The notes: generated by a model not told the origin, from the sequence alone. Numbered from the stretch's first letter, positions 49,516 through 59,594 are shown. The stretch is DNA of 64,000 nucleotides from Chryseolinea serpens (GCF_900129725.1 NZ_FQWQ01000002.1:1240001-1304000); one strand, 5' to 3'. Numbers and translations: made by a program.

Positions 49516-50154
49516 ATGAATGCAAAACTCACGATTCTTCTGTTGCTGATCTCGCTGTCGTTCACCGGCCATGCCCAGGCAGTGAAGACCTATGATCTCC
49601 AAAAACTTCTCAAAGAGAAACAGCTCACCCTCATTCCCGCCAGGCCCTACCCCATCACCGACGGCGCCAAAAAGGGCATCACGCTGGCCGGGGTTGCCTG
49701 GCTGAATGGCGTCGACTTCTCCACAGGAACGATTGACGTCGACCTCCGCGGTCTTGATGTGCTTCAAAGAAGTTTTTTGGGGATCGCATTCCATGCTGTC
49801 GATAGCAATACATACGATATCGTCTATTTCCGGCCGTTCAATTTTCAGAACCCGGACCCTATTCGGAAAATTCACGCCGTTCAATATATGGCCATGCCCG
49901 ATTTCCCGTGGGATAAACTAAGAGAAGAACACAATGGCGTTTATGAAAAAGCCATCGACCCCGCACCGAAAGCAACCGACTGGTTTCATGCCAAGATCGA
50001 AGTGACGGAAGACGAGATCAGGGTTTATGTAAATAATGCGGCAACGCCTTCGCTGAAGGTGAAAAAGCTCAACACCCGAAAGAGTGGGAAAATAGGATTG
50101 TGGAACGATGCGCTGGAAGGCGACTTCGCAAACCTGACGATCCGGACACCTTAA
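49516..50154 (+). CDS. Secreted jelly-roll protein (DUF1080 / laminin-G-like)
   Basis: A 212-residue protein with a signal peptide (ILLLLISLSFTGHAQA). The body resembles the concanavalin-type DUF1080 fold: GITLAGVAWLNGVDFSTGTIDVDLRG, FLGIAFHAVDSNTYDIVYFRPFNF, WFHAKIEVTEDEIRVYVNNAATPSLKVKKL and GKIGLWNDALEGDFANLTI. These are the strand pairs that bind sugars in laminin-G and GH-associated domains; some DUF1080 members act on 3-keto-glycosides, but no catalytic residue can be assigned. A strong terminator follows. Confidence 0.8.
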   Translation: MNAKLTILLLLISLSFTGHAQAVKTYDLQKLLKEKQLTLIPARPYPITDGAKKGITLAGVAWLNGVDFSTGTIDVDLRGLDVLQRSFLGIAFHAVDSNTYDIVYFRPFNFQNPDPIRKIHAVQYMAMPDFPWDKLREEHNGVYEKAIDPAPKATDWFHAKIEVTEDEIRVYVNNAATPSLKVKKLNTRKSGKIGLWNDALEGDFANLTIRTP

Positions 50155-50164
50155 GATGGATCAT

Positions 50165-50199
50165 GGAGCTGTGCCGGTCACAGCTCTCCTTATTTTTTT
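50165..50199 (+). terminator. Rho-independent terminator overlapping the 3' end of the DUF302 gene
   Basis: GGAGCTGTG (50165-50173) pairs with CACAGCTCTCC (50179-50189, one bulge) around CCGGT, followed by TTATTTTTTT. The T tract coincides with the last codons (Lys-Lys-stop) of the convergent gene. Confidence 0.75.
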
Positions 50200-50591
50200 G
50201 TTGCGCTGTTGCAGACCATGGTCATTCCATCTTCGATGGCCTTGACCATGGAGGCGCTTTTATCGGTCAACTCATGCCGCTGTGAGATCCACTCGACTTC
50301 ATTGTAGGTCAGCCAGACTTTTCCATTTTCGTCTTCCCACGCCAAAGCTTTCATAGGAAGATCGAGGCCCGCGGTTTGTTTGTCCTGCATCAACACCGTG
50401 CCCGCTTTTGGATTGCCGAAAAATATTACTTCCGTGGGCCGAAGCGGCAAATCAACCTGATCAGCATTGGCGCGATGATCGATGCGAATAAAAACGGTGA
50501 GGCCATGGGACGACACCAAGGCTGCGAGCCGGTCGAGGGTTTCTTTTACGGAGAAGTCGCTGGGGAGATTTTTCAGACCCGTCATTGGCAT
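50190..50591 (-). CDS. DUF302 domain protein
   Basis: 133 residues from the ATG at 50591 (MPMTGLKNLPSDFSVKETLDRL); a start at 50624 would add 11 residues of unlikely sequence. The whole length is a DUF302 domain: SDFSVKETLDRLAALVSSHGLTVFIRIDHRANADQVDLPLRPTEVIFFGNPKAGTVLM, AGLDLPMKALAWEDENGKVWLTYNEVEW. The family forms small homodimeric alpha/beta proteins, sometimes fused to thiosulfate or heavy-metal related domains; function unknown. It converges on the secreted jelly-roll gene. Confidence 0.88.
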   Translation of the reverse strand: MPMTGLKNLPSDFSVKETLDRLAALVSSHGLTVFIRIDHRANADQVDLPLRPTEVIFFGNPKAGTVLMQDKQTAGLDLPMKALAWEDENGKVWLTYNEVEWISQRHELTDKSASMVKAIEDGMTMVCNSATKK

Positions 50592-50806
50592 TTCAATGTT
50601 TCGTGATAGCGAAGATAATAACAAAGGTCAGTTTTATTCGGCTGCATACCTGTTTATGGTGAGCCACCCAACAGAAACATTTTCACCTTGGAGGATAGGA
50701 ATAAACAGCGACCAGCGTTATCTTAGACAAAAGCTATCCCAGGTCGTCCCCTTTCGGGCAGTGGATGCATTTTCCGTTTCAGGCAACATTTTAATCCCCC
50801 AAAAAT

Positions 50807-51520
50807 ATGACCCAAATTTCAGCCGATGAATTTAGAAATCTGATGATCGCCGGTGGCATCATTGAAAACAAAAAAGTCAGCGAGCCGGTAAACACGATGT
50901 TTACGACCTTTCCCAATCCGTTTACCATCAAGGACTGTAAACTTGTGTCGCTCCTGTTTAATGAGTGTCCTTTAAATTCCATCGCCATCGAAGGCAACAC
51001 CCGCATCGCCACCGTTACGCTTGCGGGCTCGCAGACCAATTTCAATTCCTTTACCACGGATGATTCCCCGGTCATTACAACCCTCAACATTGGCGGCATG
51101 ACCAATGCGCAGACGGTATCCATTAACTGCAAGATCCATGACCTCACGTTCGAGGAATGCTTCATCAACACGATCACGACAAACGCCACACTCCAAATGG
51201 CCAAGCTGTTCCTGAAGCGGGATGTCAATTTCAATACCTTAAAACTGACAGGCCTCTATGGCACGGTTCAGATTGATTTTTCGAACGGCGCCGAAATGGC
51301 ATGCGAGGATACAAAGATCAGCCATATCAGCGCCATCTCCACCACCATCCAAACCTACGGTTTCACCAATCACGAAGGAACGTCATTGACCTTCGACTCC
51401 CTGTCATTCAAGACTGCCCGCGCCATGACGTTTGTGAATTCAGCCCTTTTAAAAATTCGTGTTGAGGGCGACCAAAACCGTTTGTTTGAAAATTTGACGG
51501 TTACGCTGACAGGAAATTGA
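50807..51520 (+). CDS. Hypothetical beta-rich protein, no recognised family
   Basis: A 237-residue protein without signal peptide or membrane helix. The composition is Thr/Asn/Ile/Phe-rich with strongly alternating hydrophobic residues and a repeat rhythm of roughly 20-25 residues: FTIKDCKLVSLLFNECPLNSIAIEGNTRIATVTLAG, VSINCKIHDLTFEECFINTITTNATLQMAKLFLK, AEMACEDTKISHISAISTTI. This is what a right-handed beta-helix or pentapeptide-like solenoid would look like. Many residue pairs recur (NxC..I, L.F.EC). The upstream region has no clear promoter. I do not recognise a family. Confidence 0.68.
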   Translation: MTQISADEFRNLMIAGGIIENKKVSEPVNTMFTTFPNPFTIKDCKLVSLLFNECPLNSIAIEGNTRIATVTLAGSQTNFNSFTTDDSPVITTLNIGGMTNAQTVSINCKIHDLTFEECFINTITTNATLQMAKLFLKRDVNFNTLKLTGLYGTVQIDFSNGAEMACEDTKISHISAISTTIQTYGFTNHEGTSLTFDSLSFKTARAMTFVNSALLKIRVEGDQNRLFENLTVTLTGN

Positions 51521-51545
51521 AGGGGCTAGTGGAGATGCTTTCGTC

Positions 51546-52751
51546 TTATGGATTGGGGTTGGCTTTGGCATCCAGGATCATATCCTCTGCAACAAAAAAC
51601 CAGGGAATGCCGAGTTCTCCTTTCATGCGGTATACTTCCACCGATTCGCCGGCGTCGATGCTGTGATAGAAATCTGACGACACTGTAGCATCTTCCGATT
51701 CCTTTTGATCACCCCAGGGTTCGAGCATGAGGTGATAGGTGGTCACCTTCCCACCGCTCACATGTTTGCTCACAATTTTGACGGTGAACACTTCGGGTGC
51801 CGAAGTATCGAGCAAACCATTCAACGTGACCGCCGTACCAAAGCTGTAGGCCATCAACACAACCGCGATGAAGATCGATGTGAAAATTTCGGTGCCCGTT
51901 TTGAATTTCAATTCCGAGTTTTTGAATCCCACCAGGATAATGAGCAGCGTGGTGATGACGCCGGTCAGCATCCAGGCTTTTTTGAAATCCAGTATATTAA
52001 AATCCAACAACGCCCTGACCATAACGCACATGCCTGTAAAAATAACCCCATACAAAACCGACGGGTAGGCAGAATTTTTTTTCTCTTCAATCCGGATGAG
52101 GCCATTCGAAAGTTTGGTCACGACCAGGCCAACCATGAACATTGCCATGGGAGCTATCATGGACCAGAAATAGGGATGCGGCCAAAAGAACGCCCAGGCC
52201 GCCGCGATCGTGCCGAAAACATTGACGACCCGTGCCTGGCGACGCGCCTGCGTGAGCCGGTGTTCGCGTTGTTCCTCCGTCCATCCAAACTCAGGGTTAG
52301 AAAGTATTTCCTCGTGCTCTTGCTGAGCATTCAGTTCATCCAGGTCCGGATATCGTTCGCCAAGCCAGGCGAGAATATCGTCGGTGCGTCCAAAATAGGT
52401 GCTCACCCTTACCCGCTTTTTGCCCTTCGTAGTGGGTTCGATAAAAATGTATTTTTCATTCACTGAAAATCCGCGGATCTCATCCAGGTTCAAAGAGCGT
52501 TTATAAAATGTTCCGGTAGTATAGATCCTGTCTTTGGCGATCACGAACGTGTCTTTCTTGACCTCAAAGATGAGATAGATCGACAGCCCAATGCCCATCA
52601 TCATGAGCGTTGGCCCAAGCCAATACACCGTTTCATTGGGATTTCCTTTGGATAAGATGTTGAAGATGCCCCAGCCTAAACCAGCGATCACCAGGACCAT
52701 AAAGATGTATACAAAAATGGTCCATCCTTTGGCCAGACGATAGATTTTCAT
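51546..52751 (-). CDS. Hypothetical integral membrane protein with PH-like segment
   Basis: A 401-residue protein. Two N-terminal membrane helices (~8-32 and 46-66) are followed by a soluble segment (~68-130) that reads like a bacterial pleckstrin-homology domain (FEVKKDTFVIAKDRIYTTGTFYKRSLNLDEIRGFSVNEKYIFIEP), a charged helix, four or more membrane helices (~175-300) and a C-terminal soluble beta domain that includes AVTLNGLLDTSAPEVFTVKIVSKHVSGGKVTTYHLMLEPWG. The last part recalls a domain in uncharacterised membrane proteins of Bacteroidota. Function unknown; alone on this strand. Confidence 0.8.
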   Translation of the reverse strand: MKIYRLAKGWTIFVYIFMVLVIAGLGWGIFNILSKGNPNETVYWLGPTLMMMGIGLSIYLIFEVKKDTFVIAKDRIYTTGTFYKRSLNLDEIRGFSVNEKYIFIEPTTKGKKRVRVSTYFGRTDDILAWLGERYPDLDELNAQQEHEEILSNPEFGWTEEQREHRLTQARRQARVVNVFGTIAAAWAFFWPHPYFWSMIAPMAMFMVGLVVTKLSNGLIRIEEKKNSAYPSVLYGVIFTGMCVMVRALLDFNILDFKKAWMLTGVITTLLIILVGFKNSELKFKTGTEIFTSIFIAVVLMAYSFGTAVTLNGLLDTSAPEVFTVKIVSKHVSGGKVTTYHLMLEPWGDQKESEDATVSSDFYHSIDAGESVEVYRMKGELGIPWFFVAEDMILDAKANPNP

Positions 52752-52988
52752 AGTGCAACGGAAATAGAATATAACCTTGTTTGGTGATCAAGATAATGGA
52801 ACTAATGCTTTTTGAAAAATTTGATAGCGCTGTTTTAAAAAAGAACTTCATCACTCACCCGGCGCGATGTGTCTGCGACACCGCTGAAGTACGGGGGTTG
52901 CTCCCGCAGAATGACCGTCTGTAAAATCCAACGTGTTTTTGTCCGTAAAAAAATATCATCTTTCCTGTGATCCAATAGCCAACGCCCT
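52752..52988. other. Intergenic region, nothing recognised
   Basis: 237 bp between the divergent membrane-protein gene and the DUF4874/DUF4832 gene. It contains T-rich stretches and a short GC-rich segment around 52860-52915 that could form local hairpins, but no clear promoter box pair, repeat or small gene. Confidence 0.4.
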
Positions 52989-54476
52989 ATGCCCCGCATA
53001 CTCTACTTCACCTTGCTGATTATCATCGGTTGCCAATCCGCTCCACAGGAGGTTACCTACCAGGAGTCTGCCGAAGATTTTCTCAACCCGGAACGGGGAT
53101 TTTATCATCCTACCAACGCCCTTGCGAGTAACTTCGAGCCGCTGTCCGAAAATGTTTTGAAAGGATACCGGTCGCCAACCCGTAAGGGCAAAGCCGAATA
53201 CGATGTGGTGAGCACGTTGGTCTATAGAGATTTTGTACTGGACAAATTCACCGATCAACCCTTGAGCGAAGAGTTCCTCACCCAAGTGAAAACAGATTTT
53301 ACCACCGCCCGCGTTGCCGGCGTAAAGCTGATCCCTCGCTTTACGTACACTGTCAAAACCAAAAAAGGCAACTGCCCGGATGCTTCCATTTGCCCGCCCT
53401 ATGGCGACGCACCAAAGCATGTCGTACTGGGTCACATTGCCCAACTCAAACCCATACTTCAGGAAAATGCCGACGTGACAGCGTTTGTTCAAATGGGATT
53501 TATCGGGATCTGGGGTGAAAATTATTACACCGATCATTTTGGCGACGCCTCCAACAACAACCACCAAAAGAAATTACTCGACGCAAACTGGCAGGACCGC
53601 ATCGAAGTATTGAAAGCACTACTTGACGCTGTTCCACAAGAGATCATGGTGCAGGTTCGAACACCCCAAATCAAACAACGGCAAGTCTATGGAATACAAG
53701 CACCGGTCACCGTGGAGCCGATCACCGAAAGTGAAGCCTTCAGCGGAACCGACAAAGCCCGCATCGGTTTCCACAACGACTGCTTCATCTCCAGCCCAGA
53801 CGATTACGGAACATTCGATGACTACGGCAACTCCGCCACGCCTCGCAAATCCGAAACCGCTACTCTCCGAAAATATTTTGCTGCCGATAGCCGGTTTGTA
53901 GTGGTCGGTGGCGAGACTTGCAGCGACGACTACAGTCCCGAAAATGACTGTGGCCCCGCAGGACATGCCGAACAAGAGATGAAAGATATGCACTATACTT
54001 ACTTGAACACCAGCTACAACAACGACGTGAACAACGATTGGGTGACAGGAGGATGTATGGAAAGCATTAAGAGAAATCTCGGCTATCGAATCGTATTAAA
54101 GAAAGGCATTTATCCTTCTATCATATCGACATCGGATTCCTTGAAAGTGAAACTGATGTTGGAGAATGTCGGCTACACCTCGCCCGTCAACGCCCGGCCT
54201 GTGGAACTGATCCTTAGAAATGTGGACGATAAATCCATCCATACATTAAAGTTCGATAGCGATATTCGAAAATGGTACAGCGGTATTGTAGCGTTGGAGG
54301 GAAGTTTTCCGGCAAATGCAATACCCTCCGGTACATACGAGCTTCTGCTGAATTTTCCCGACTCGCATAACGCATTGGCAAAGCGTGCTGAGTATTCGAT
54401 CAGGCTGGCCAACCATGAAATTTGGGAGGCAGAGACCGGATACAACAAGTTAAACTGTAAAATTAAGATCAACTAA
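52989..54476 (+). CDS. DUF4874/DUF4832 lipoprotein
   Basis: A 495-residue lipoprotein (ILYFTLLIIIGC lipobox). The DUF4874 domain covers about residues 25-190 (QESAEDFLNPERGFYHPTNA, FVLDKFTDQPLSEEFLTQVKTDFTTARVAGVKLIPRFTY, TAFVQMGFIGIWGENYYTDHFGD), and DUF4832 covers about 210-475, including IGFHNDCFISSPDDYGTF and GETCSDDYSPENDCGPAG. The pair resembles a TIM-barrel carbohydrate-active enzyme followed by a beta-sandwich, and conserved Trp/Glu (IGIWGENYY) fit a sugar-binding cleft, but no activity has been assigned to the family as far as I know. Confidence 0.85.
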   Translation: MPRILYFTLLIIIGCQSAPQEVTYQESAEDFLNPERGFYHPTNALASNFEPLSENVLKGYRSPTRKGKAEYDVVSTLVYRDFVLDKFTDQPLSEEFLTQVKTDFTTARVAGVKLIPRFTYTVKTKKGNCPDASICPPYGDAPKHVVLGHIAQLKPILQENADVTAFVQMGFIGIWGENYYTDHFGDASNNNHQKKLLDANWQDRIEVLKALLDAVPQEIMVQVRTPQIKQRQVYGIQAPVTVEPITESEAFSGTDKARIGFHNDCFISSPDDYGTFDDYGNSATPRKSETATLRKYFAADSRFVVVGGETCSDDYSPENDCGPAGHAEQEMKDMHYTYLNTSYNNDVNNDWVTGGCMESIKRNLGYRIVLKKGIYPSIISTSDSLKVKLMLENVGYTSPVNARPVELILRNVDDKSIHTLKFDSDIRKWYSGIVALEGSFPANAIPSGTYELLLNFPDSHNALAKRAEYSIRLANHEIWEAETGYNKLNCKIKIN

Positions 54477-54489
54477 TCCATACAGAATT

Positions 54490-56847
54490 CTATTCCGTTT
54501 TCAAGCTCTCCACAGGGTTTGCTATTGCAGCCTTAAGTGCCTGGTAGCTTATGGTGAAGAGGGACAATAGGAGCACGCCGACGGCAGCCATAACAAATAC
54601 CCACGCGTGTAAACCGATGTTGTAGGAGTAGCCCTGCAACCATTGCTGCATGATGTACCAGGCGATAGGCGAGCCGATAAGGATAGCGACCATCACCAGA
54701 CGCAGGAAATCTTTCGACAACAGAACGGTGATCCGGAAAGCGGAAGCCCCCAGCACTTTTCTAACGCCGATCTCTTTAATTCTTGTTTCAGCCATGTAGG
54801 TGGCGAGACCGAACAAGCCGAGGCAGGCAATGAGCACGGTGAGGCCGGTGAAGAGTGCGGTCATCTGACCGATGCGCTGAATGTCGTCAAATTTTCTGGC
54901 ATAGTCTGCGTCCACAAAATGAAATTCGAAAGGGAGTTCGGGGTTATACTTTTCAAAAAGTTGCTGAATGGTTTTCAAATTCCCCGCGGTCGCCTCGTTA
55001 TCCTTTAGCTTGATGTTGATGACGTTAAACCCGTCGGCCTTGCTGCCGAAAATGACCATTGGTTTGACTTGCTCTGACGGCGATCCGAAAACGAAATCTT
55101 TGATGACTCCAACCACCTGGTATTCGACCATGTCGTTGGTGATGCGTTGCCCAATAGGATCCTGGAAGCCGATGGCTTTGACGGCTGATTCGTTCAAGAG
55201 GATGGCGCTTGAATCGGCCGGATAGTTCGCGAGATCGATGTCGCGTCCTTGTGCCAGCTTCAGGCCCGCCGTGCGCACCAGGTTTTGATCTTGACTTAAG
55301 ACATCGAAAGCGGTTTTATCGTTTGGATCTTTGCCTTGCCATTGAAGCGCATAGGTGGTGCCAAAGCCCTCGGTGAGCGTGGAGTTGGTCTTGGTGACCT
55401 CGGCGGCTACACCGGAGGCGAGCAGCTCGTTGCGGAGGGGTGAATAATTTTTGTAGAGATCACCCGTCATCCAATGATAGACGAGCGGATTCTTGTCATA
55501 CCCCGTGTCGCGCTGCTGCGTGTAACGAATCTGCTGCACGACAACCAATGTGCAAATGATGAGCACAATAGCAAAGCTGAATTGCAGCACAACCAACACC
55601 TTGCGCGGGTTTACAGAAGCATTCAATTTTTTAAAAGTGCCCTTCAGCACGGCAATAGGTTTGAAAGACGATAGAAAGAATGCCGGATAACTGCCGGCGA
55701 CCAACCCGGTGAGCACGATAAAAGTGAGGGCGGTCAACCAGAAATACACGTTATCGAAAGGAATGAAAAGTTCTTTGTTCACCAGCACAGCAAAGGAAGG
55801 CAGTGACACTTGCACCAGAACCATCGCCAGGATGGCCGATAGAAAGACCAGTAGCATAGACTCGCCCAGGAACTGGACGATGAGCAAACCCCTGTTGGCA
55901 CCGGCAGTCTTACGCACGCCGACTTCCTTGGCCCGCTTCTCGCTTCTGGCCGTGCTCAGGTTCATGAAATTGATGCAGGCTATCAACAAAATGAACATCG
56001 CTATGAATCCAAACAGCATGACCGTTTCGATGCGTCCTCCGGCAAGCTTTCCGTTCTCAAATTTGGAGTACAGATGCCACTTCGTTAAGGGATGAAGGAA
56101 TACTTCTTTTTGCTCCTGCCCGTTGGTGTGATCTTTTGTAATGTTCCTGATCTTTGCCTCCACATCCAACGCGTTGGCTCCTGGTGCAAGCTGAACGTAG
56201 GTATTCATGAAATCGAAGGCCCAGTTGGTGTCATCTTCTCCCCGTTTCACGAAATACGAATAGGGAAGGATATATTCGAAATCGAAGGTGCTGTTGATGG
56301 GGAGATCTTTTAGTATGCCGGTGACTGTAAAATTATCGCGATCGATCGTAATGACCTTGTTTAAGGCATCTTCGGTGTCGAACATTTTCTTTGCCATTTT
56401 GCTCGTGATCACAATGGAGGTAACATTGTTCAAGGCCGTCCCCGGGTCGCCATGTTGAAAGGGAAAGGTGAACATGGTGAGGAATGCGGGGTCGGCAACG
56501 AGCGCTTTTGTGGAGATCTTTTTTTCGCCGGCAATGGTCACGAACCAACGGGAGAAGGTTCGGGCGGTTGCGTCGATGTCGCGATACTCTTGTTTTAAAG
56601 TTGGACCGAGAATTTTTGGAGTAAAATTCCAACATTGAATTTTGCCATCGAATGTTCCCCTGTTCCACACCTCGTATAGAGAATCCTTATTTTTATGAAA
56701 GCGGTCATAGCTCACTTCATTATAGATCCAAAGCAGGATGAGCGTTGCGCTTGCCATACCAACGGCAAGTCCCGTAATATTTATAAAGGAGAACCCTTTG
56801 CTGCGCAAGATGTTGCGCAGGGCGATCTTGAAATGGTTTCTCAGCAT
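54490..56847 (-). CDS. ABC transporter permease, FtsX/MacB-like
   Basis: A 785-residue protein from the ATG at 56847 (MLRNHFKIALRNILRSKGFS); the frame extends to 56919 with no family match. It has the usual order: membrane helix at ~18-42, MacB-like core (SYDRFHKNKDSLYEVWNRG at its start), FtsX block (ACINFMNLSTARSEKRAKEVGVRKTAG), second core (RVTTGYDKN-type segment before HWMTGDLYKNYSP) and final FtsX block (RIKEIGVRKVLGASAFRITVLLSKDF). It follows the prefix permease at 57021-59594 by ~170 bp, like the pair at 1-4767, so it is the third gene of the second PadR module. Confidence 0.92.
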   Translation of the reverse strand: MLRNHFKIALRNILRSKGFSFINITGLAVGMASATLILLWIYNEVSYDRFHKNKDSLYEVWNRGTFDGKIQCWNFTPKILGPTLKQEYRDIDATARTFSRWFVTIAGEKKISTKALVADPAFLTMFTFPFQHGDPGTALNNVTSIVITSKMAKKMFDTEDALNKVITIDRDNFTVTGILKDLPINSTFDFEYILPYSYFVKRGEDDTNWAFDFMNTYVQLAPGANALDVEAKIRNITKDHTNGQEQKEVFLHPLTKWHLYSKFENGKLAGGRIETVMLFGFIAMFILLIACINFMNLSTARSEKRAKEVGVRKTAGANRGLLIVQFLGESMLLVFLSAILAMVLVQVSLPSFAVLVNKELFIPFDNVYFWLTALTFIVLTGLVAGSYPAFFLSSFKPIAVLKGTFKKLNASVNPRKVLVVLQFSFAIVLIICTLVVVQQIRYTQQRDTGYDKNPLVYHWMTGDLYKNYSPLRNELLASGVAAEVTKTNSTLTEGFGTTYALQWQGKDPNDKTAFDVLSQDQNLVRTAGLKLAQGRDIDLANYPADSSAILLNESAVKAIGFQDPIGQRITNDMVEYQVVGVIKDFVFGSPSEQVKPMVIFGSKADGFNVINIKLKDNEATAGNLKTIQQLFEKYNPELPFEFHFVDADYARKFDDIQRIGQMTALFTGLTVLIACLGLFGLATYMAETRIKEIGVRKVLGASAFRITVLLSKDFLRLVMVAILIGSPIAWYIMQQWLQGYSYNIGLHAWVFVMAAVGVLLLSLFTISYQALKAAIANPVESLKTE

Positions 56848-57020
56848 AGCGTTGAAATTTCGGTCAGACCTCATCCTTTCAAAGCGAGTGCCAACGGGTA
56901 AAAGCCTAATGACCAGCAATTTGAAACGACAGCAAAAGATTATGGCTGACCGGTATTGAAACAGGGTTGTGCGTTATCAGGAGCTCATGCGGCGAAATAT
57001 TCTCACCGTCCAAGGAGCCA

Positions 57021-59594
57021 TCATTCACTGCGAAGCGTCTTTGCCGGATTGACTCGTGCCGCACGCCATGTCTGCAGCGCCACCGTGAACCACGCCACGA
57101 AAAGAGCCGACAGACCAGCCGTCGCGAAGAACCACCATTGTAAATTGATCTTATAAGCAAACCCATCCAGCCACTGCCGGCTTATAACGTAGCTGATCGG
57201 AAAAGAAATCACAATGGCCACCAGCACCATCCGTGTGAAATCTTTCATCAGCAAAAACACAACGCCGACATTGGTTGCTCCATGAATCTTGCGGATACCA
57301 ATTTCCTTTAGCCTGCGCTCGGCCGTGAACGCTGCGAGGCCCAACAATCCCAAGCTGGAGATGAGAATGGCCAAGCCCGCGAAATATTTTGAAAGTGTGG
57401 CCACGCGTTGTTCAGCAACGTATTGTGCCTGATAATCCTGATCGAGAAAACGATAGCTGAGAAGAAAACCGGGATTGTAGTCCTTATGAAATTTCTCAAG
57501 ACGCGCAATGACATCGGCCTCCTTGCCGGGCTCCACCTTCATCATCACCATCCACGTGCCATCGGGGGCGAGGTTGAAGAAGAGCGGCTTCACTTTTTCG
57601 TGGAACGACCGGAAATGAAAATCTTTCACCACCCCCACAATGGTGCGGGGTTTGCCCCAGAGGGTTACCGTCTTGCCAATAGGATCCTCCATGCCCATGG
57701 CAGCGATGGCGGCCTCGTTGAAAATGATGTTGGAGTCTTCGGCGCCAAACTGTTGTGCGTAGTAACGTCCCGCCACCAATTGCACTTCCAGCATTTCGAT
57801 CATGCCATAGTTCACTCTAACGTTCTCCATCTCCACCACCAGGTCGGGGTCTTTGCCTTCCCATTGCATGGAGCTGGTGCTGCTGCCGGCGCCAAATTCC
57901 ATCAGGCTATGGCCGATGCTGGAGGCGTTGGTCACACCCGGAAAATTTCTGACCGTGGCGATTACCGTCTCCAGGTTTTGGGTGACCTTGCCCTGTCCTT
58001 CGAAATATAGCAGGTGATCTTTGTTGTAGCCCAGGTTCTTGGTTTGTGTATACTGCATCTGTTCATACACCACCCACACCGATACGATGAGTACCACGGA
58101 ACACACAAATTGAAATACTACCAACCCGCGGCGCACCCACAGTTCGCTCCACGATCCATGAAGCTGTCCTTTCAGGATCGCCACCGGGTTGAAACCCGAA
58201 AGATACAGGGCGGGATAGCTGCCGGCTATCCATCCTGCAAAAATAGCAAGGCCCGCAAGCGACAAGAGTGTCGGATAATCGGTAGGCACGGTCAATGTTT
58301 TTCCTGTGATGAGATTGAACTGTGGCAACAGGAGGATAACCAACAGAAACGCACATCCCATCGAGAGCAGCGCCATGAGCATGGATTCGCCCAGGTATTG
58401 GATGATCAGTGCACGCCGGCTTGCCCCCATCGCCTTTTTGGTCCCGATCTCTTTTATGCGACGCGACGCCCGGGCCGTAGACAAATTCATGAAGTTGATA
58501 CACGCAATGAGCAAAATAAAAAATGCGATGATCGAAAACATGCGCACATACTCGATGCGTCCGCCGGCCTCCACACCGTTCACAAACCGGCCGTGCAGGT
58601 AAAGACGAGAATAGGGAGTGGCAAACACGGTTGTTCCTTTCTCTCCACCATGATCTTCCACAAAGTTGACGATCTTGGCCGAGAAGGCCTCCAGGGATGC
58701 TCCTTCGCGCAGCACAACAAAAGTGGACGGCGCATTGTTCGTCCACTGCAAGGTCCAGGGGTGTGCTTCTTTCATTTCATCCGTCGTGAGCAGGAAGTCA
58801 TATTGTTGTGTGGACTGCGCGGGCATTTTCTTGAACACGCCCGATACATTGAAGAGCTTTTCGTGTTGCCAGGTCACGGTTTTGCCCAGCACATTTTCTG
58901 TGGTGCCAAACAAACGCACGGCCATTTCGTCAGAGAGCACGATGGATTTTTTATCAATCAGTACTTTGCCCGGATCGCCTTGCAGGAGAGGGAACGAAAA
59001 GATCTTGAAATAATCTCTGCCCGCATAGACGCCTGTCCCCTGCATGTTCCGGTCGTCGACGGAGAGCACGTATTTGTCGGTCCAGGATACGGTGGTGGCA
59101 GACGCTACTTCGGGAAGTTCTTGCGCCATGGTCTCGGCCAGTATGCCAGGTGTGCCGCTCTGTACCGTGATCTGTCCGTTATCCAGCTGGCGCTCCATCA
59201 CCTCCACCAGGCGATCGCCCGCTGCGTGCAGGTTGTTGACTTTCAACTCGTCGCTCACCCACAGGTAGATCAGTATGGTACACGCCAACCCAGACGACAA
59301 TCCGATCAGGTTAATAAAGAAGGAGCTCTTGTATTTTAAGAAACTCCGGTAGGTGATGGTGAAATTATGACGGAACATGGCGCGGGCATTTTGGTGAACA
59401 TTGATTTTAAAGGCCCGTATGAACTGCGGGCGCAAATATTTACATACACTCCATATAAAACCCCACCGCGCCCGCCGAGGCGAGAGGAGGGATTGTTTTT
59501 CGAACACTTCGATGAGGTCGCCCTCGATCTCTTCGAGATAATCTTCACGGCAAAACCACCGCAGGAATTGTAAGGCTCGCTTTGGAGGTTTCAT
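57021..59594 (-). CDS. ABC transporter permease with N-terminal permease-prefix domain (second copy)
   Basis: An 857-residue protein. Residues 1-65 are the soluble prefix (LQFLRWFCREDYLEEIEGDL, matching FLRHDLAEEVQGDL of the other module), the canonical start MFRHNFTITYRSFLKYK is at ~73, membrane helix ~90-113, then MacB-like core, FtsX block (ACINFMNLSTARASRRIKEIGTKKAMGA), second core and a final FtsX block (RRLKEIGIRKIHGATN). It overlaps the PadR stop by 4 bp (ATGA), so regulator and transporter are translationally coupled. No ATPase neighbour. Confidence 0.92.
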   Translation of the reverse strand: MKPPKRALQFLRWFCREDYLEEIEGDLIEVFEKQSLLSPRRARWGFIWSVCKYLRPQFIRAFKINVHQNARAMFRHNFTITYRSFLKYKSSFFINLIGLSSGLACTILIYLWVSDELKVNNLHAAGDRLVEVMERQLDNGQITVQSGTPGILAETMAQELPEVASATTVSWTDKYVLSVDDRNMQGTGVYAGRDYFKIFSFPLLQGDPGKVLIDKKSIVLSDEMAVRLFGTTENVLGKTVTWQHEKLFNVSGVFKKMPAQSTQQYDFLLTTDEMKEAHPWTLQWTNNAPSTFVVLREGASLEAFSAKIVNFVEDHGGEKGTTVFATPYSRLYLHGRFVNGVEAGGRIEYVRMFSIIAFFILLIACINFMNLSTARASRRIKEIGTKKAMGASRRALIIQYLGESMLMALLSMGCAFLLVILLLPQFNLITGKTLTVPTDYPTLLSLAGLAIFAGWIAGSYPALYLSGFNPVAILKGQLHGSWSELWVRRGLVVFQFVCSVVLIVSVWVVYEQMQYTQTKNLGYNKDHLLYFEGQGKVTQNLETVIATVRNFPGVTNASSIGHSLMEFGAGSSTSSMQWEGKDPDLVVEMENVRVNYGMIEMLEVQLVAGRYYAQQFGAEDSNIIFNEAAIAAMGMEDPIGKTVTLWGKPRTIVGVVKDFHFRSFHEKVKPLFFNLAPDGTWMVMMKVEPGKEADVIARLEKFHKDYNPGFLLSYRFLDQDYQAQYVAEQRVATLSKYFAGLAILISSLGLLGLAAFTAERRLKEIGIRKIHGATNVGVVFLLMKDFTRMVLVAIVISFPISYVISRQWLDGFAYKINLQWWFFATAGLSALFVAWFTVALQTWRAARVNPAKTLRSE

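Noticed and set aside
58014-59339. 441-codon plus-strand frame opposite the second prefix permease
   Set aside because: It is antisense to a clear FtsX permease; the translation is rich in His, Arg and Gln without domains.
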